A stretch of 64,000 nucleotides of DNA from an uncultured bacterium (GTDB lineage: Bacteria > Cyanobacteriota > Vampirovibrionia > Gastranaerophilales > Gastranaerophilaceae), in assembly GCA_958366705.1 (NCBI GenBank), contig CATXCB010000007.1, positions 1 through 64,000 on the forward strand, read 5' to 3'. A model generated the notes under the pieces. That model was given only the letters and a program-made list of their open reading frames with translations. It made no database searches and had not been told where the DNA came from. This document shows positions 1 to 8,379 of the stretch, in pieces. The translations under genes were made by a program, and so were the position numbers. Positions within the stretch are counted from its first letter, which is position 1, and each line of letters opens with the position of its first letter.

Positions 1-47
1 TGTCATTCTGAGTTAACAGAACATCATTCTAAACACACAATTTGTCA

Positions 48-105
48 CCCTGAACTTGTTTCAGGGTCTAAGTATAATAGATTCCGAACTAAATTCGGAA
101 TGACT
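48..105. repeat. two short dispersed palindromes
   Basis: CCCTGAACTTGTTTCAGGG at 48-66 is a perfect hairpin. It is followed by a second palindrome with TTCCGAA/TTCGGAA arms (about 79-98). Both keep the GAACT...TTC core but differ in the outer pairs. Related elements lie at 23.92-23.99, 28.11 and 28.37-28.43 kb. Confidence 0.7.
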
Positions 106-147
106 GTGCTACGCACATAGCATCCACTCAGAATGACAGATATGTTG

Positions 148-188
148 CCCCCTCGCCCGATTTTGGGAGAGGGGCTGGGGTGAGGGGT
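148..188 (+). repeat. GC-rich REP-like palindromic repeat, copy 1
   Basis: CCCCTCGCCC - GATTTT - GGGAGAGGGG followed by a GGGGTGAGGGG tail. Its G/C content contrasts sharply with the AT-rich surroundings. Three better-preserved copies flank the DUF559 gene at 54894-55426. Confidence 0.75.
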
Positions 189-234
189 ATTACGTTCGGA
201 AATTCCTATATGTTTAAAAATTGTTAAACTAAGC

Positions 235-264
235 AAAAAAAAACGACTGTCTTTACAAGTCGTT
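235..264 (-). terminator. Rho-independent terminator, minus strand
   Basis: Read on the minus strand, AACGACT and AGTCGTT form a 7-bp stem around a 9-nt loop, followed by eight or more T. The nearest minus-strand sense sequence upstream is the possible gene tail at 313-375, not the intact gene at 575-1615. Confidence 0.6.
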
Positions 265-312
265 GGAAAATCAATAGGAAAAAGGGAAAGGAAAATTTTA
301 TTATATATTTTT

Positions 313-375
313 TTAATCTTGTTTAGCTTTTTGTAAATCTTTGCCCATCTGCTGAGCTATTTTGGGATACTTCGG
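313..375 (-). pseudogene. possible 3' remnant of a displaced gene
   Basis: On the minus strand an open tail encodes a hydrophilic peptide ending in KIAQQMGKDLQKAKQD, then TAA, an AT-rich spacer and the terminator at 235-264. Upstream the frame closes inside a GTCATACTGAGG-type repeat. This looks like the end of a gene whose body was replaced by repeats, but such a short stretch could also be open by chance. Confidence 0.25.
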
Positions 376-424
376 TTACACCTCAGTATGACAATTATGC
401 TTACTTTAGACTACAGTTAGTTAT

Positions 425-520
425 CTGCGTGCGTCACATCCTTGCGGAGCTGAATAATTGACGTTGATATTAAATAACTGGTAGCAAATCTACGTGCGTA
501 GCACCCTTGCGGAGCTGAAT
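425..520 (+). repeat. 65-bp modular tandem repeat, two units
   Basis: CTTGCGGAGCTGAAT occurs at 441 and 506, exactly 65 bp apart, each copy preceded by a C-T-[AG]-CGTGCGT box. Between them lie a variable segment of about 15 nt and a conserved TAAATAAYTGGTRGCA box. The same period and boxes recur at 23704 and 23769. Confidence 0.7.
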
Positions 521-574
521 AGGAATACTTCCTTCAGGCTATAACTGGTGGCATAATACCCCGTCCGGCGAGGA

Positions 575-1615
575 CTATGCGTTGAATGTTTTGAAACTTG
601 ATTCTACGTTTTTGGATATTACTTTTTTTACTGCATCCATCTCGGTAGATATTGCGTTTTCTTCTGTATCTAATTGTTTTAGTTTAAGTTCTAAGTCTTT
701 ATCCTGAACTTGAACTACTTCTATTTTTGAATTTATCTCCTGAATTGCCTGTTCATACTGCGCTTTATCGTAGTTATACTGATTCATAGCATCGTTATAT
801 GCATTATCATCAGTTGTTGTAGTTGTTGTAAGATTATATTCTGTGCCGATAGGGTTACCTTTGTCATCATATTTAATATTACCATCAGCATCAGTTTCAT
901 AAATGAACAAACTCATATAACGACCACTGCTATCTTGCTCAACACGAGCTAAAGCATTTTTCACTTCGCGAGTTTCAGTAGTTTGTCCATATACATATGA
1001 TTTAATATTTGTTAAAGATGCACCTGTTTTATCACTATATTCAGCATCTTCTATCTGACGTTTATTATAGAATACTGGTTCATAAGTATTTGTTTTTGTA
1101 TTCAACTGATAACGAACTAACCAATCTGATTCATTGTATTTATCTTGAAGCATAGTTAGATATTGTTTTTCAAGAGCTAACGCAGCTTCTTTTTCTTTAG
1201 CAGTCAATGAAGATAAATACGGGTCATTTGCAACATCTGTACCTAAATCTCTTAATTTTGTTGCACCAATATAATAATCATTATCCTGCTTTGTTACAAT
1301 TACAGTACCGTTAGATACTACAGATTCTGTTTCAGTTGATTGCGTATAATTCAAAATATAATAGCCATTTTTTTGAGCGATTAGAGAATTTATCACATTT
1401 TTATCAGAACCATCTGTAAATGAATAAGTTGTTTTTGTATAATCCTGAGTTGAAGGAGGTGTTGGAACTGTCATGTTTGTCAAACTGTTATAGTAATTAG
1501 CTGTTTGATTTGACAGTGTAGTTCTTTGTTGGTTGATTTGTTGACCTTCAAACTCTACATTTGATTTTCTTGCTGTCAAGCTTAAGAATCTTGCTTGAGA
1601 TGCTGCCATACTCAT
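575..1615 (-). CDS. unknown protein with long coiled-coil-like C-terminus
   Basis: Product of 346 residues with no signal peptide or membrane segment. It begins MSMAASQARFLSLTARKSNV, a start I associate with uncharacterised Gastranaerophilales proteins. The N-terminal part is rich in Q and N, the middle is polar and rich in T, D and Y, and the last 80 or so residues are heptad-like and charged, suggesting a coiled coil. The frame is open upstream to 1684, but ATG at 1615 has a GAAAGGA Shine-Dalgarno at good spacing and the upstream codons look non-coding. The stop codon abuts the repeat island, so the original C-terminus may have been altered. Function unknown; a filamentous or surface-associated structural role is speculation. 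Confidence 0.7.
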   Translation of the reverse strand: MSMAASQARFLSLTARKSNVEFEGQQINQQRTTLSNQTANYYNSLTNMTVPTPPSTQDYTKTTYSFTDGSDKNVINSLIAQKNGYYILNYTQSTETESVVSNGTVIVTKQDNDYYIGATKLRDLGTDVANDPYLSSLTAKEKEAALALEKQYLTMLQDKYNESDWLVRYQLNTKTNTYEPVFYNKRQIEDAEYSDKTGASLTNIKSYVYGQTTETREVKNALARVEQDSSGRYMSLFIYETDADGNIKYDDKGNPIGTEYNLTTTTTTDDNAYNDAMNQYNYDKAQYEQAIQEINSKIEVVQVQDKDLELKLKQLDTEENAISTEMDAVKKVISKNVESSFKTFNA

Positions 1616-1893
1616 GACGTTCTTTCCTTTCTCGTTGTTTTCCTTAATTTTGTTATCGGCAAGCCTTCTATAAATCTTTAACAATTAAAAGGATTATGTT
1701 AACATAAGTTAACATTTCAAATTAAATAAAAATCAAGCCAATCAGTAACAGTGGAAAAACCACCATCCTGAAGCTATATTAGACTCCAATTAACAAGATA
1801 GAAACTTAAATAAATTCAGTATGGCAATAAAAACGGATTCCAAACCCGGTTCGAAATGTCATCACCTTTTAAACTATTAAAAATTTTTCAAAT

Positions 1894-3195
1894 TTATAAA
1901 ACGTTTTTTAACTCTTTTATAACAACATCTAATGCACCCTGCTGGTCTTTAAAAACAAATTCACAATCTGCGCATGCCCTCTTATAAAACTCTTTGTCGG
2001 CTAAAAGACGCTCAACATATTCGGACAATTCCTTAGGAGTTTTAACTATTTTACCTGCATTAGTCCGCGATAACAGCCAGTAAATATCTCTAAAATTATG
2101 AATTGATGGACCTGTTATTGCAGGTTTTCCATATACAGTAGCTTCTAAAGGATTGTGTCCGCCAGTTTTATTAAAACTTCCGCCAATAAATGCAAACTCA
2201 CATAAAGAATACATTTTACTTAATTCACCCATTGTATCTAAAAGAATAATATCCTTAGATTTAAATGAATCATTTTTTGAACGAAAACCATAATTCAAAT
2301 TCATTGAATCTAAAAGCTCAATAATTTTAGGAAGACGACTTGTATGACGGGGTGCAAGAAGAAGCTTTATATCAGGATACTTTGACAGCTTATCCTTAAA
2401 CATAGAAAGAACAATTTCATCTTCACCTTTATGAGTACTTCCTGCAATGATAACCCTGTAGCCTGCCTGTCCAATATCAAATGTTTCTTCAGATTTTTTT
2501 ACATCAAATTTCAAATTTTTCATAACAAAAGTTCGGTCTTCGGGAGCACCTATAGACACAAGTTTATTTCTATCAATGTCACTTTGTGTCAAGATTTTAG
2601 TATACTTAGACAAAACCATTTTAAAAAAGTGTTTAAACATACGATATAAAGAATATGTAGAATCAGACATTCTGCCATTTATACAGTACAATTTAATACA
2701 ATTATTTTTACAAAAGAAAGAAAACACCGGCCATAACTCTGTTTCTGCAATTAATACAACCGTTGGATTAACTTTTTTCAAAAATGAATCCACACAGTAA
2801 GGAATATCAAAAGGGAAATAAGTAATAAAATCTGCCACTTCTGAAAACTTTTTAATTGCAATTTCCTGTCCTGTTTTTGTTCCGGTTGTAACTACAATTT
2901 TATAATCAGGAAATTCTTCTTTAGTTTTTTTTATCAAATTTTCAAGAGCTATAACTTCACCTACAGAAACGCCATGATACATTATAACCTTATTACCAAG
3001 CACTGGATTTTTAAAAAATCCAAGTTTTTCTTTCCATCCATATAAAAACTTACCGTTAAATACACGAACAATATAATAAAACGGCAAAAGAATAATAAAT
3101 ACAATAGTTGAAACAAGTCCATACAGAAATAATTCACTGAACATTGAAACTATAATTAATACTAATAATATTAAAATAATTGAATATGTAACCAT
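1894..3195 (-). CDS. waaA: 3-deoxy-D-manno-octulosonic acid (Kdo) transferase
   Basis: Transfers Kdo from CMP-Kdo to lipid A precursor at the inner face of the inner membrane, implying LPS or lipooligosaccharide. The N-terminal membrane anchor is followed by the family hallmark VSVGEV, then AETELWP, and in the GT-B C-terminal half IAGSTHKGEDE and FIGGSFNKTGGHNPLE. The length of about 430 residues is normal for a GT30 enzyme. Start choice: ATG at 3195 lies 7 nt after a TATAAT box, so the mRNA may be leaderless. ATG at 3144 (before FSELFLYG) would give the more typical family N-terminus and is the alternative. Transcribed divergently from folK. Confidence 0.9.
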   Translation of the reverse strand: MVTYSIILILLVLIIVSMFSELFLYGLVSTIVFIILLPFYYIVRVFNGKFLYGWKEKLGFFKNPVLGNKVIMYHGVSVGEVIALENLIKKTKEEFPDYKIVVTTGTKTGQEIAIKKFSEVADFITYFPFDIPYCVDSFLKKVNPTVVLIAETELWPVFSFFCKNNCIKLYCINGRMSDSTYSLYRMFKHFFKMVLSKYTKILTQSDIDRNKLVSIGAPEDRTFVMKNLKFDVKKSEETFDIGQAGYRVIIAGSTHKGEDEIVLSMFKDKLSKYPDIKLLLAPRHTSRLPKIIELLDSMNLNYGFRSKNDSFKSKDIILLDTMGELSKMYSLCEFAFIGGSFNKTGGHNPLEATVYGKPAITGPSIHNFRDIYWLLSRTNAGKIVKTPKELSEYVERLLADKEFYKRACADCEFVFKDQQGALDVVIKELKNVL

Positions 3196-3202
3196 AACAA
3201 AA

Positions 3203-3208
3203 ATTATA
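3203..3208 (-). promoter_or_regulatory. -10 box of waaA
   Basis: TATAAT on the minus strand, 7 nt before the ATG at 3195. The predicted start site is at or next to the start codon. Confidence 0.5.
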
Positions 3209-3227
3209 CAACAAATAGTAAAACATG

Positions 3228-3256
3228 TTGACAATATATACAAAAATTTATAAAAT
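3228..3256 (+). promoter_or_regulatory. promoter of folK
   Basis: TTGACA (3228-3233), 17-nt spacer, TAAAAT (3251-3256), then 6 nt and the ATG at 3263. Near-consensus sigma-70 type promoter whose geometry predicts a leaderless transcript. Confidence 0.65.
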
Positions 3257-3262
3257 TTAGTT

Positions 3263-3769
3263 ATGGCAATTGTATATTTAAGTTTAGGCTCAAATAAGGG
3301 TGACAGAATAGGATATGTTCAACAGGCGGCAAGTTTACTTGGCGCAGATGAAAACATTTCTATTGTGAGAACTTCTGCATTCTATGAAACAGAACCATGG
3401 AATATGAATACTCAAACATGGTTTGTAAATGCTGTTGTAGAAATCAAAACTAAATATACACCAAATGAACTTTTAAATATTTGTCAAAAAATAGAAAAAC
3501 AACTAGGCAGAACTGATAAAGAAACTAAGGATTATTTGGACAGAACCATTGATATTGATATCCTTTTTTACAATAAAGATATTATTAATGAAGAGAATTT
3601 AATAATTCCTCATAAATATGTTCACTTAAGAGCTTTTACATTAGTTCCAATGTTAGAACTAAATGCAGATTTCATTCATCCGGTTTTGCATAAGAGCATT
3701 GTTGAAATGCATAATGATTTAGAAAACCCTGAAATGGTATTTTTATATGGCACAAGAGTCGACTTCTAG
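3263..3769 (+). CDS. folK: 2-amino-4-hydroxy-6-hydroxymethyldihydropteridine pyrophosphokinase
   Basis: Activates the pterin precursor with ATP before its condensation with p-aminobenzoate in folate synthesis. The 168 residues match HPPK: LSLGSNKGDR near the N-terminus, FYETEPW, and DRTIDIDILFYN, the metal and nucleotide site, at about residue 93. The stop overlaps the next gene by 23 bp in another frame, so the two are co-transcribed and probably translationally coupled. The partner folP lies far away at 59402. Confidence 0.93.
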   Translation: MAIVYLSLGSNKGDRIGYVQQAASLLGADENISIVRTSAFYETEPWNMNTQTWFVNAVVEIKTKYTPNELLNICQKIEKQLGRTDKETKDYLDRTIDIDILFYNKDIINEENLIIPHKYVHLRAFTLVPMLELNADFIHPVLHKSIVEMHNDLENPEMVFLYGTRVDF

Positions 3770-4877
3770 TAAATCAATTGCTATTGTTGGAGCAGGACCG
3801 GCAGGATGCATATGCGCAAAATTTTTAATTGATGCAGGATTAGATGTAACAATTTTTGACTGTGGAAAATTCTTACGCACAATACTCCCAACCGGCGGAG
3901 GAAGATGTAACCTTACACATGCAGAATTTGACTTTAGGGAACTTGTCAAAAATTATCCTCGTGGAGAAAAGTTTTTGTATTCAATATTTTCAAAATTTGG
4001 AGTATGTGAGACTTTAGAATTTTTCAAAACTATTGATATAGAAACCTATACACAAAAGGATAACAGAATATTTCCGGTTTCTAATTCGGCAAAAGATGTC
4101 AGAGCAAAGTTCCTAAAAGCTATATCAAAAGCCATTTTTGTTAATGAAAAAGTTTTAAATTTAAAACAAATATCTAACGGATTAAAAATTACAACAAATA
4201 AAAGCACTTACGCTTTTGATAATGTAGTTGTAGCAACCGGCGGGCATGCAGGCTATGAAATTTTAAAAGAACTGGATATAAACATTCAACCTCCGACTCA
4301 AGCTCTTGTCGGACTTATCACCAAAGAAAATTTTTCAAGCATAGCTGGAGTTTCAATATGTGATATATTGTTTACACATAAAGGCGTTTCTGGCCCGCAC
4401 ATATATAAATTATCATCAATAAATGCAAGAAAAGAATTTCCATATAAGCTTTCATTTCAATTAGCAAAATGTGATAATTTGCAAAATGAATTAAATTCAA
4501 ATCCGCATAAAGAAATTAAAAATTTACTCGGGCAAATTATCCCAAAAGGATTAGCAGTGTGGGTATTAAACGAGTTAAACATTTCTCAAGACACCCCGTG
4601 CCACAAAATTGACGGTAAAACTCGTGATAAAATCATACAAAAATTAGAAAACTTTGAAATTACAGTTACAGGAAAAGTTCCGGATGGAGAAGTCGTCACA
4701 TGCGGAGGTGTAGATTTAAAAGAAGTAAACCCGAAAACTCTGGAATCAAAAAAATATTCCGGATTATATTTTTGCGGAGAAGTTCTTGATATTGACGGAT
4801 TTTGTGGCGGGTTCAATCTCCAAAACTGCTGGTCAACAGGATATGTAGCAGCAGAAAGTATTAAAAGCTGTTTATAA
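3747..4877 (+). CDS. HI0933/YhiN-family FAD-dependent oxidoreductase
   Basis: 376 residues. The N-terminal Rossmann motif is IAIVGAGPAGCICAKF, followed by LPTGGGRCNLTH, the signature of the HI0933 (BaiN/YhiN) flavoprotein family. KGVSGPH lies mid-protein and FCGEVLDIDGFCGGFNLQ near the C-terminus closes the FAD site. Substrates of this family are poorly established; related proteins are annotated as aminoacetone oxidases or bile-acid reductases, and the sequence here does not decide between them. The start lies inside the end of folK. Confidence 0.87.
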   Translation: MAQESTSSKSIAIVGAGPAGCICAKFLIDAGLDVTIFDCGKFLRTILPTGGGRCNLTHAEFDFRELVKNYPRGEKFLYSIFSKFGVCETLEFFKTIDIETYTQKDNRIFPVSNSAKDVRAKFLKAISKAIFVNEKVLNLKQISNGLKITTNKSTYAFDNVVVATGGHAGYEILKELDINIQPPTQALVGLITKENFSSIAGVSICDILFTHKGVSGPHIYKLSSINARKEFPYKLSFQLAKCDNLQNELNSNPHKEIKNLLGQIIPKGLAVWVLNELNISQDTPCHKIDGKTRDKIIQKLENFEITVTGKVPDGEVVTCGGVDLKEVNPKTLESKKYSGLYFCGEVLDIDGFCGGFNLQNCWSTGYVAAESIKSCL

Positions 4878-4903
4878 AATTATTCCATAAAAACTTTTTG
4901 TAC

Positions 4904-5033
4904 TATAATTAATTTGTTATGTACAGTTAGAGGGGCCCACCTCGGGGGTAAATTATTCTTTCAAGTGTTTTTGACTGATACGGAAATTCTCCGAAAAGAT
5001 TTACTAATCCTTAAAAGGGCAGAAAGAAGAAAA
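4904..5033 (+). promoter_or_regulatory. thrS promoter and 5' leader of about 118 nt
   Basis: A TATAAT (4904-4909) without a convincing -35 is followed by a leader that contains a GC-rich patch able to fold as GAGG/CCTC, a CGGA-AATTC-TCCG hairpin (about 4981-4993) and a purine-rich Shine-Dalgarno (GAAAGAAGA). The T-box consensus is not visible. The frame is open through the leader, but it does not resemble any ThrRS domain. Autoregulation by leader structures, as known for E. coli thrS, is possible but only inferred. Confidence 0.35.
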
Positions 5034-6827
5034 ATGGAAAAAAACAATGAAACTTTGAGTATTTTAAGACACTCAACTTCACACATCATGGCGCAAGCTG
5101 TTCAAAGCCTGTTCCCATCTGCAAAGTTAGCAATAGGGCCGGCTACAGCTGATGGTTTTTACTATGACTTTGATTTGACAGACGGTCATGCTTTTACAGA
5201 AGAAGATCTTGCTAAAATCGAAGAAAAAATGAAAGAAATAGTAAAACAAAATCTTACTTTTGAAAAATATGTAATTCCTGATGTTGATGCTCAAATCGAA
5301 GAATTCAAAAAAGAAGGTGAAATTTACAAAGCAGAATTATTGGAAGAACACAAAAACGATAATCCGACTTTGTATATTACAAAAGACAAAGACGGAAATG
5401 CACTATTTAATGATCTTTGTGCAGGCCCTCACCTGCCAAACACATCATATATTAAAGCTAATGCCATTAAACTTTTGAAAGTTGCAGGAGCTTACTGGCG
5501 CGGTAACGAAAAAAATAAAATGCTTCAGCGTATTTATGCTACAGCATATTGGAACAAAGAAGATTTACAAGCTTATTTAACATTTATTGAAGAAGCTGAA
5601 AAACGTGACCACAGAAAACTTGGTACAAAACTTGATTTATTTTCAGTAAGAGAAGAAATCGGCGGCGGGCTTGTTCTCTGGCACCCAAATCTTTATACTG
5701 TAAGAGAACAAATTGAAAACTATTGGAGAGAAGAACATAGAAAAAGAGGTTATGTAATCGTTCAAACTCCTCAAATTGCAAAATCAAAATTATGGGAAAT
5801 ATCAGGTCACATGGATCACTACAAAGAAAATATGTTCTTTGTTCAAAAAGATGAAGATTCTGATGAACAATTTGTTGTAAAACCAATGAACTGCCCATTC
5901 CACATCTTGATTTATCAAGCAAACAGACATTCTTACCGCTCATTACCATTAAGAATGGCTGAACTTGGTACTGTTTACCGTAAAGAAAAATCAGGAGCAC
6001 TTTCTGGTCTAACACGTGTACAAGGCTTTACTCAAGACGATGCTCACATCTTCTGCACACCTGAACAGCTTGTTGAAGAAATCAACAGAATCATTGACTT
6101 TGTAGCTGACACAATGGCTATATTTAACATGAAATTTGAAGTTGAACTATCTACAAGACCTGAAAGCTTTGTAGGTGAAATTGAAAACTGGGATAAAGCA
6201 GAAGCCGGCTTGAAAGAAGCCATGGAAAGACGCGGTATGCAATATGAAATCAACGAAGGCGACGGTGCATTCTACGGACCAAAAATTGACTTCAAAATTA
6301 AAGATGCTATCGGCAGAACATGGCAATGTGCGACAATTCAGTTAGATTTCAATCTTCCTGCAAGATTTGATATCAAATATCAAGACAAAGACGGTCAACT
6401 GAAAACTCCATTGATGCTTCACAGAGTAATCTTCGGTTCTATGGAAAGATTCCACGGTATTTTAATTGAGCACTACGCAGGAGCTTTCCCAACATGGCTT
6501 GCTCCAACTCAAGTAAATATTGTTCCTATATCAAATGAAAAACACGTTGATTTTGCAGAACAAGTTTACAACAAAATGCGTGAAGCCGGAATTAGAGTAA
6601 ATCTTGATGATCGTTCTGAAAGTATGAACTACAAAATCAGAGAATCACTTCAAGATAAAAAAATTCCTTATGTTTGCGTAATAGGTGATAAAGAAATCGA
6701 AGCAGATTCAGTTGCAGTTCGCGCAAGAGGCATCGGTCAAATCGGCACATTTAAGATTGATGAATTTATCAACAAAGTTGAAGATGAAATTAAGACAAGA
6801 GCAAATGAATCATTTGCAAAACAATAA
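5034..6827 (+). CDS. thrS: threonyl-tRNA synthetase lacking the TGS domain
   Basis: Charges tRNA-Thr. From ATG 5034 the product is 597 residues and starts directly with the editing domain: RHSTSHIMAQ supplies the H-x3-H motif and LCAGPHLP the Cys/His pair. The class II core follows, with GLVLWHPN, MNCPFHILIY, YRKEKSGALSGLTRVQGFTQ (motif 2) and MLHRVIFGSMERF (motif 3). The C-terminal anticodon-binding domain starts near WLAPTQV. The ubiquitin-like TGS domain usual at the N-terminus (about 60 residues) is absent; the open frame upstream to 4914 does not encode one. Followed by a strong terminator. Confidence 0.95.
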   Translation: MEKNNETLSILRHSTSHIMAQAVQSLFPSAKLAIGPATADGFYYDFDLTDGHAFTEEDLAKIEEKMKEIVKQNLTFEKYVIPDVDAQIEEFKKEGEIYKAELLEEHKNDNPTLYITKDKDGNALFNDLCAGPHLPNTSYIKANAIKLLKVAGAYWRGNEKNKMLQRIYATAYWNKEDLQAYLTFIEEAEKRDHRKLGTKLDLFSVREEIGGGLVLWHPNLYTVREQIENYWREEHRKRGYVIVQTPQIAKSKLWEISGHMDHYKENMFFVQKDEDSDEQFVVKPMNCPFHILIYQANRHSYRSLPLRMAELGTVYRKEKSGALSGLTRVQGFTQDDAHIFCTPEQLVEEINRIIDFVADTMAIFNMKFEVELSTRPESFVGEIENWDKAEAGLKEAMERRGMQYEINEGDGAFYGPKIDFKIKDAIGRTWQCATIQLDFNLPARFDIKYQDKDGQLKTPLMLHRVIFGSMERFHGILIEHYAGAFPTWLAPTQVNIVPISNEKHVDFAEQVYNKMREAGIRVNLDDRSESMNYKIRESLQDKKIPYVCVIGDKEIEADSVAVRARGIGQIGTFKIDEFINKVEDEIKTRANESFAKQ

Positions 6828-6849
6828 ATAAATGTACAATGTACTTTTT

Positions 6850-6885
6850 AAAAGAGCTAACTTATAACGATAAGTTAGCTCTTTT
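6850..6885 (+). terminator. Rho-independent terminator after thrS
   Basis: AAAAGAGCTAACTTAT - AACG - ATAAGTTAGCTCTTTT, a 16-bp stem with a 4-nt loop and flanking A/T runs. It can also end the convergent trkH transcript. Confidence 0.85.
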
Positions 6886-6915
6886 ATATTTCAAACTCAA
6901 AATAATAAGATTATA

Positions 6916-8376
6916 TTACTTCACTTTCCAAAAATCTTTATTCAAAAATACCAAAAATGGTATTATTTCTAAACGTCCTACAAGCATATTAAAAATAAAA
7001 ATCCCCTTAGATGCTAAAGATAGAGTTGCAAAACTACCCATCGGGCCAACTACAACCCCTAACCCCGGACCAATATCTCCCAAACTTGCTATAGCTGATG
7101 TCAAACCAATAGTTATATCTTCTTCTAACAAGATCAATACTATAGCACTCACTGCAAAAATTCCAAAATAACAATATGTAAAAAATAATGTTTGTCGAAT
7201 AACATCTGTTGCAACAACTTTATTATCAATTTTTATTGTTCTTACGGCATTCGGATGTAATATTCGATATAATTCATTTTTTATATATTTGAAAATTAAA
7301 ATCCAACGTGTAATTTTTAACCCGCCACCAGCAGATCCTGAACAAGATGATATAAACATAGCAACAAACAAAATTATTTTTGCATCAAAAGTCCATAATT
7401 GAAAATCTTCACTGGCGCTACCAGTCGATGTAGCAAGAGTTAATATCTGATAAAATGAAGCTGTTAAAGAATGAAAAGCAGTGAAATGCTGTTGAAAATA
7501 CAAGACTCCGGCTAAAGCTAACGAAAAAGTTAGAATAGTAAAAAAGTACCATCTAAATTCTTCACTTTTCCAGAATAATGATAATTTTCTTTTTGCAATA
7601 ACCTTGGATTGAAGAACAAAACTTGTACCGGCAAAAAACATGAAACAAGTAATAATCCAAGTAATAATATTCGACCCATATCCCTCGATACTTCTGGAAT
7701 TTGGAGAAAAACCACCGGCAGCTAAAGTTGACATCGCATTACAGATACAATCATAAGGATTCATGCCGGCCAGCCACAAACATAATGCACAAAGAACCGT
7801 TAGCCCTGCATAAACAAGCCACAATGCAGAAGCTGTATTTTTTATTCTTGGAGTAAACTTATCCTCCGTCGGCCCCGGAGCCTCTGCAAAAAACATCTGA
7901 CGTCCGGCAACCGCAAACTGGGGCAAAATAGCAACGAACAAAACTATTATTCCCATACCGCCAAGCCACTGAGTAAAGGAGCGCCAAAATATAACCGCCC
8001 TTGGATAATCAAATCGTTGTAATATAGTAGCCCCGGTTGTTGTGATTCCGGAAACAGCTTCAAACAAAGCATCAATTGGAGCTAATCCATAATATAAATA
8101 CGGAATAGCAGCAATCACCCCAAACATAAGCCATGAGGTTGAAACAATAGCAAGAGCTTCTGATTTTTTGATATCATTAAAAGATTCTACAGTAACATTT
8201 TTTACGCATCTTTTGAAAATAACTCCTAGAAATAATGCAAAAATTCCGGCAGCAAAAAATGGCAGAATAGAACCAAATTCTTGGTAATATAGAGCAACGA
8301 ATATAGGAATAAAAGTCACAAGACCAATATCCTTTAATATCAAACTCAAAGCATTTACTATATAACCTATTCTCAT
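6916..8376 (-). CDS. trkH: Trk-type potassium uptake protein, membrane subunit
   Basis: Inner-membrane K+ channel-like transporter of 486 residues with repeated M1-P-M2 units. Visible P-loop elements include SGITTTGATIL (first filter), STLAAGGFSP, ATSTGSASE and ASLGDIGPG. The SGSAGGGLKITR segment is typical of TrkH. It starts 3 nt after the trkA stop, so both Trk subunits are co-expressed and should assemble into one complex. Last gene of the minus-strand operon. Confidence 0.93.
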   Translation of the reverse strand: MRIGYIVNALSLILKDIGLVTFIPIFVALYYQEFGSILPFFAAGIFALFLGVIFKRCVKNVTVESFNDIKKSEALAIVSTSWLMFGVIAAIPYLYYGLAPIDALFEAVSGITTTGATILQRFDYPRAVIFWRSFTQWLGGMGIIVLFVAILPQFAVAGRQMFFAEAPGPTEDKFTPRIKNTASALWLVYAGLTVLCALCLWLAGMNPYDCICNAMSTLAAGGFSPNSRSIEGYGSNIITWIITCFMFFAGTSFVLQSKVIAKRKLSLFWKSEEFRWYFFTILTFSLALAGVLYFQQHFTAFHSLTASFYQILTLATSTGSASEDFQLWTFDAKIILFVAMFISSCSGSAGGGLKITRWILIFKYIKNELYRILHPNAVRTIKIDNKVVATDVIRQTLFFTYCYFGIFAVSAIVLILLEEDITIGLTSAIASLGDIGPGLGVVVGPMGSFATLSLASKGIFIFNMLVGRLEIIPFLVFLNKDFWKVK

Positions 8377-8379
8377 ATC

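Larger units (their letters stand above)
1..574. other. repeat-rich intergenic island with no intact gene
   Basis: I see no credible protein gene here; the open frame on the minus strand at 45-236 only translates repeats. The stretch holds short palindromes of the GTCATNCTGAAC type, a GC-rich REP-like repeat (148-188), a minus-strand terminator (235-264), a possible gene tail (313-375) and two units of a 65-bp repeat (425-520). The same repeat families recur at 23.6-24.1 kb, 28.1-28.4 kb and 54.9-55.4 kb. Confidence 0.75.

Noticed and set aside
45..236. 63-codon minus-strand open frame
   Set aside because: It translates two palindromes and a REP-like repeat (PHPSPSPKIGRG-type peptide); no ribosome site and no coding character.
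425..520. possible CRISPR array
   Set aside because: Only two units, constant segments too long and unequal, no cas genes in the window, and the spacer-like segments are partly similar to each other.
4914..5033. N-terminal extension of ThrRS from TTG 4914
   Set aside because: The segment has no TGS similarity, contains the likely transcription start and leader structures, and ATG 5034 has its own purine-rich ribosome site.
4916..5033. T-box riboswitch upstream of thrS
   Set aside because: The conserved T-box sequence and a terminator/antiterminator pair are not visible, and the leader is too short.
6839..7171. 110-codon plus-strand frame after thrS
   Set aside because: Antisense shadow of trkH with a long overlap; starts inside the terminator region.
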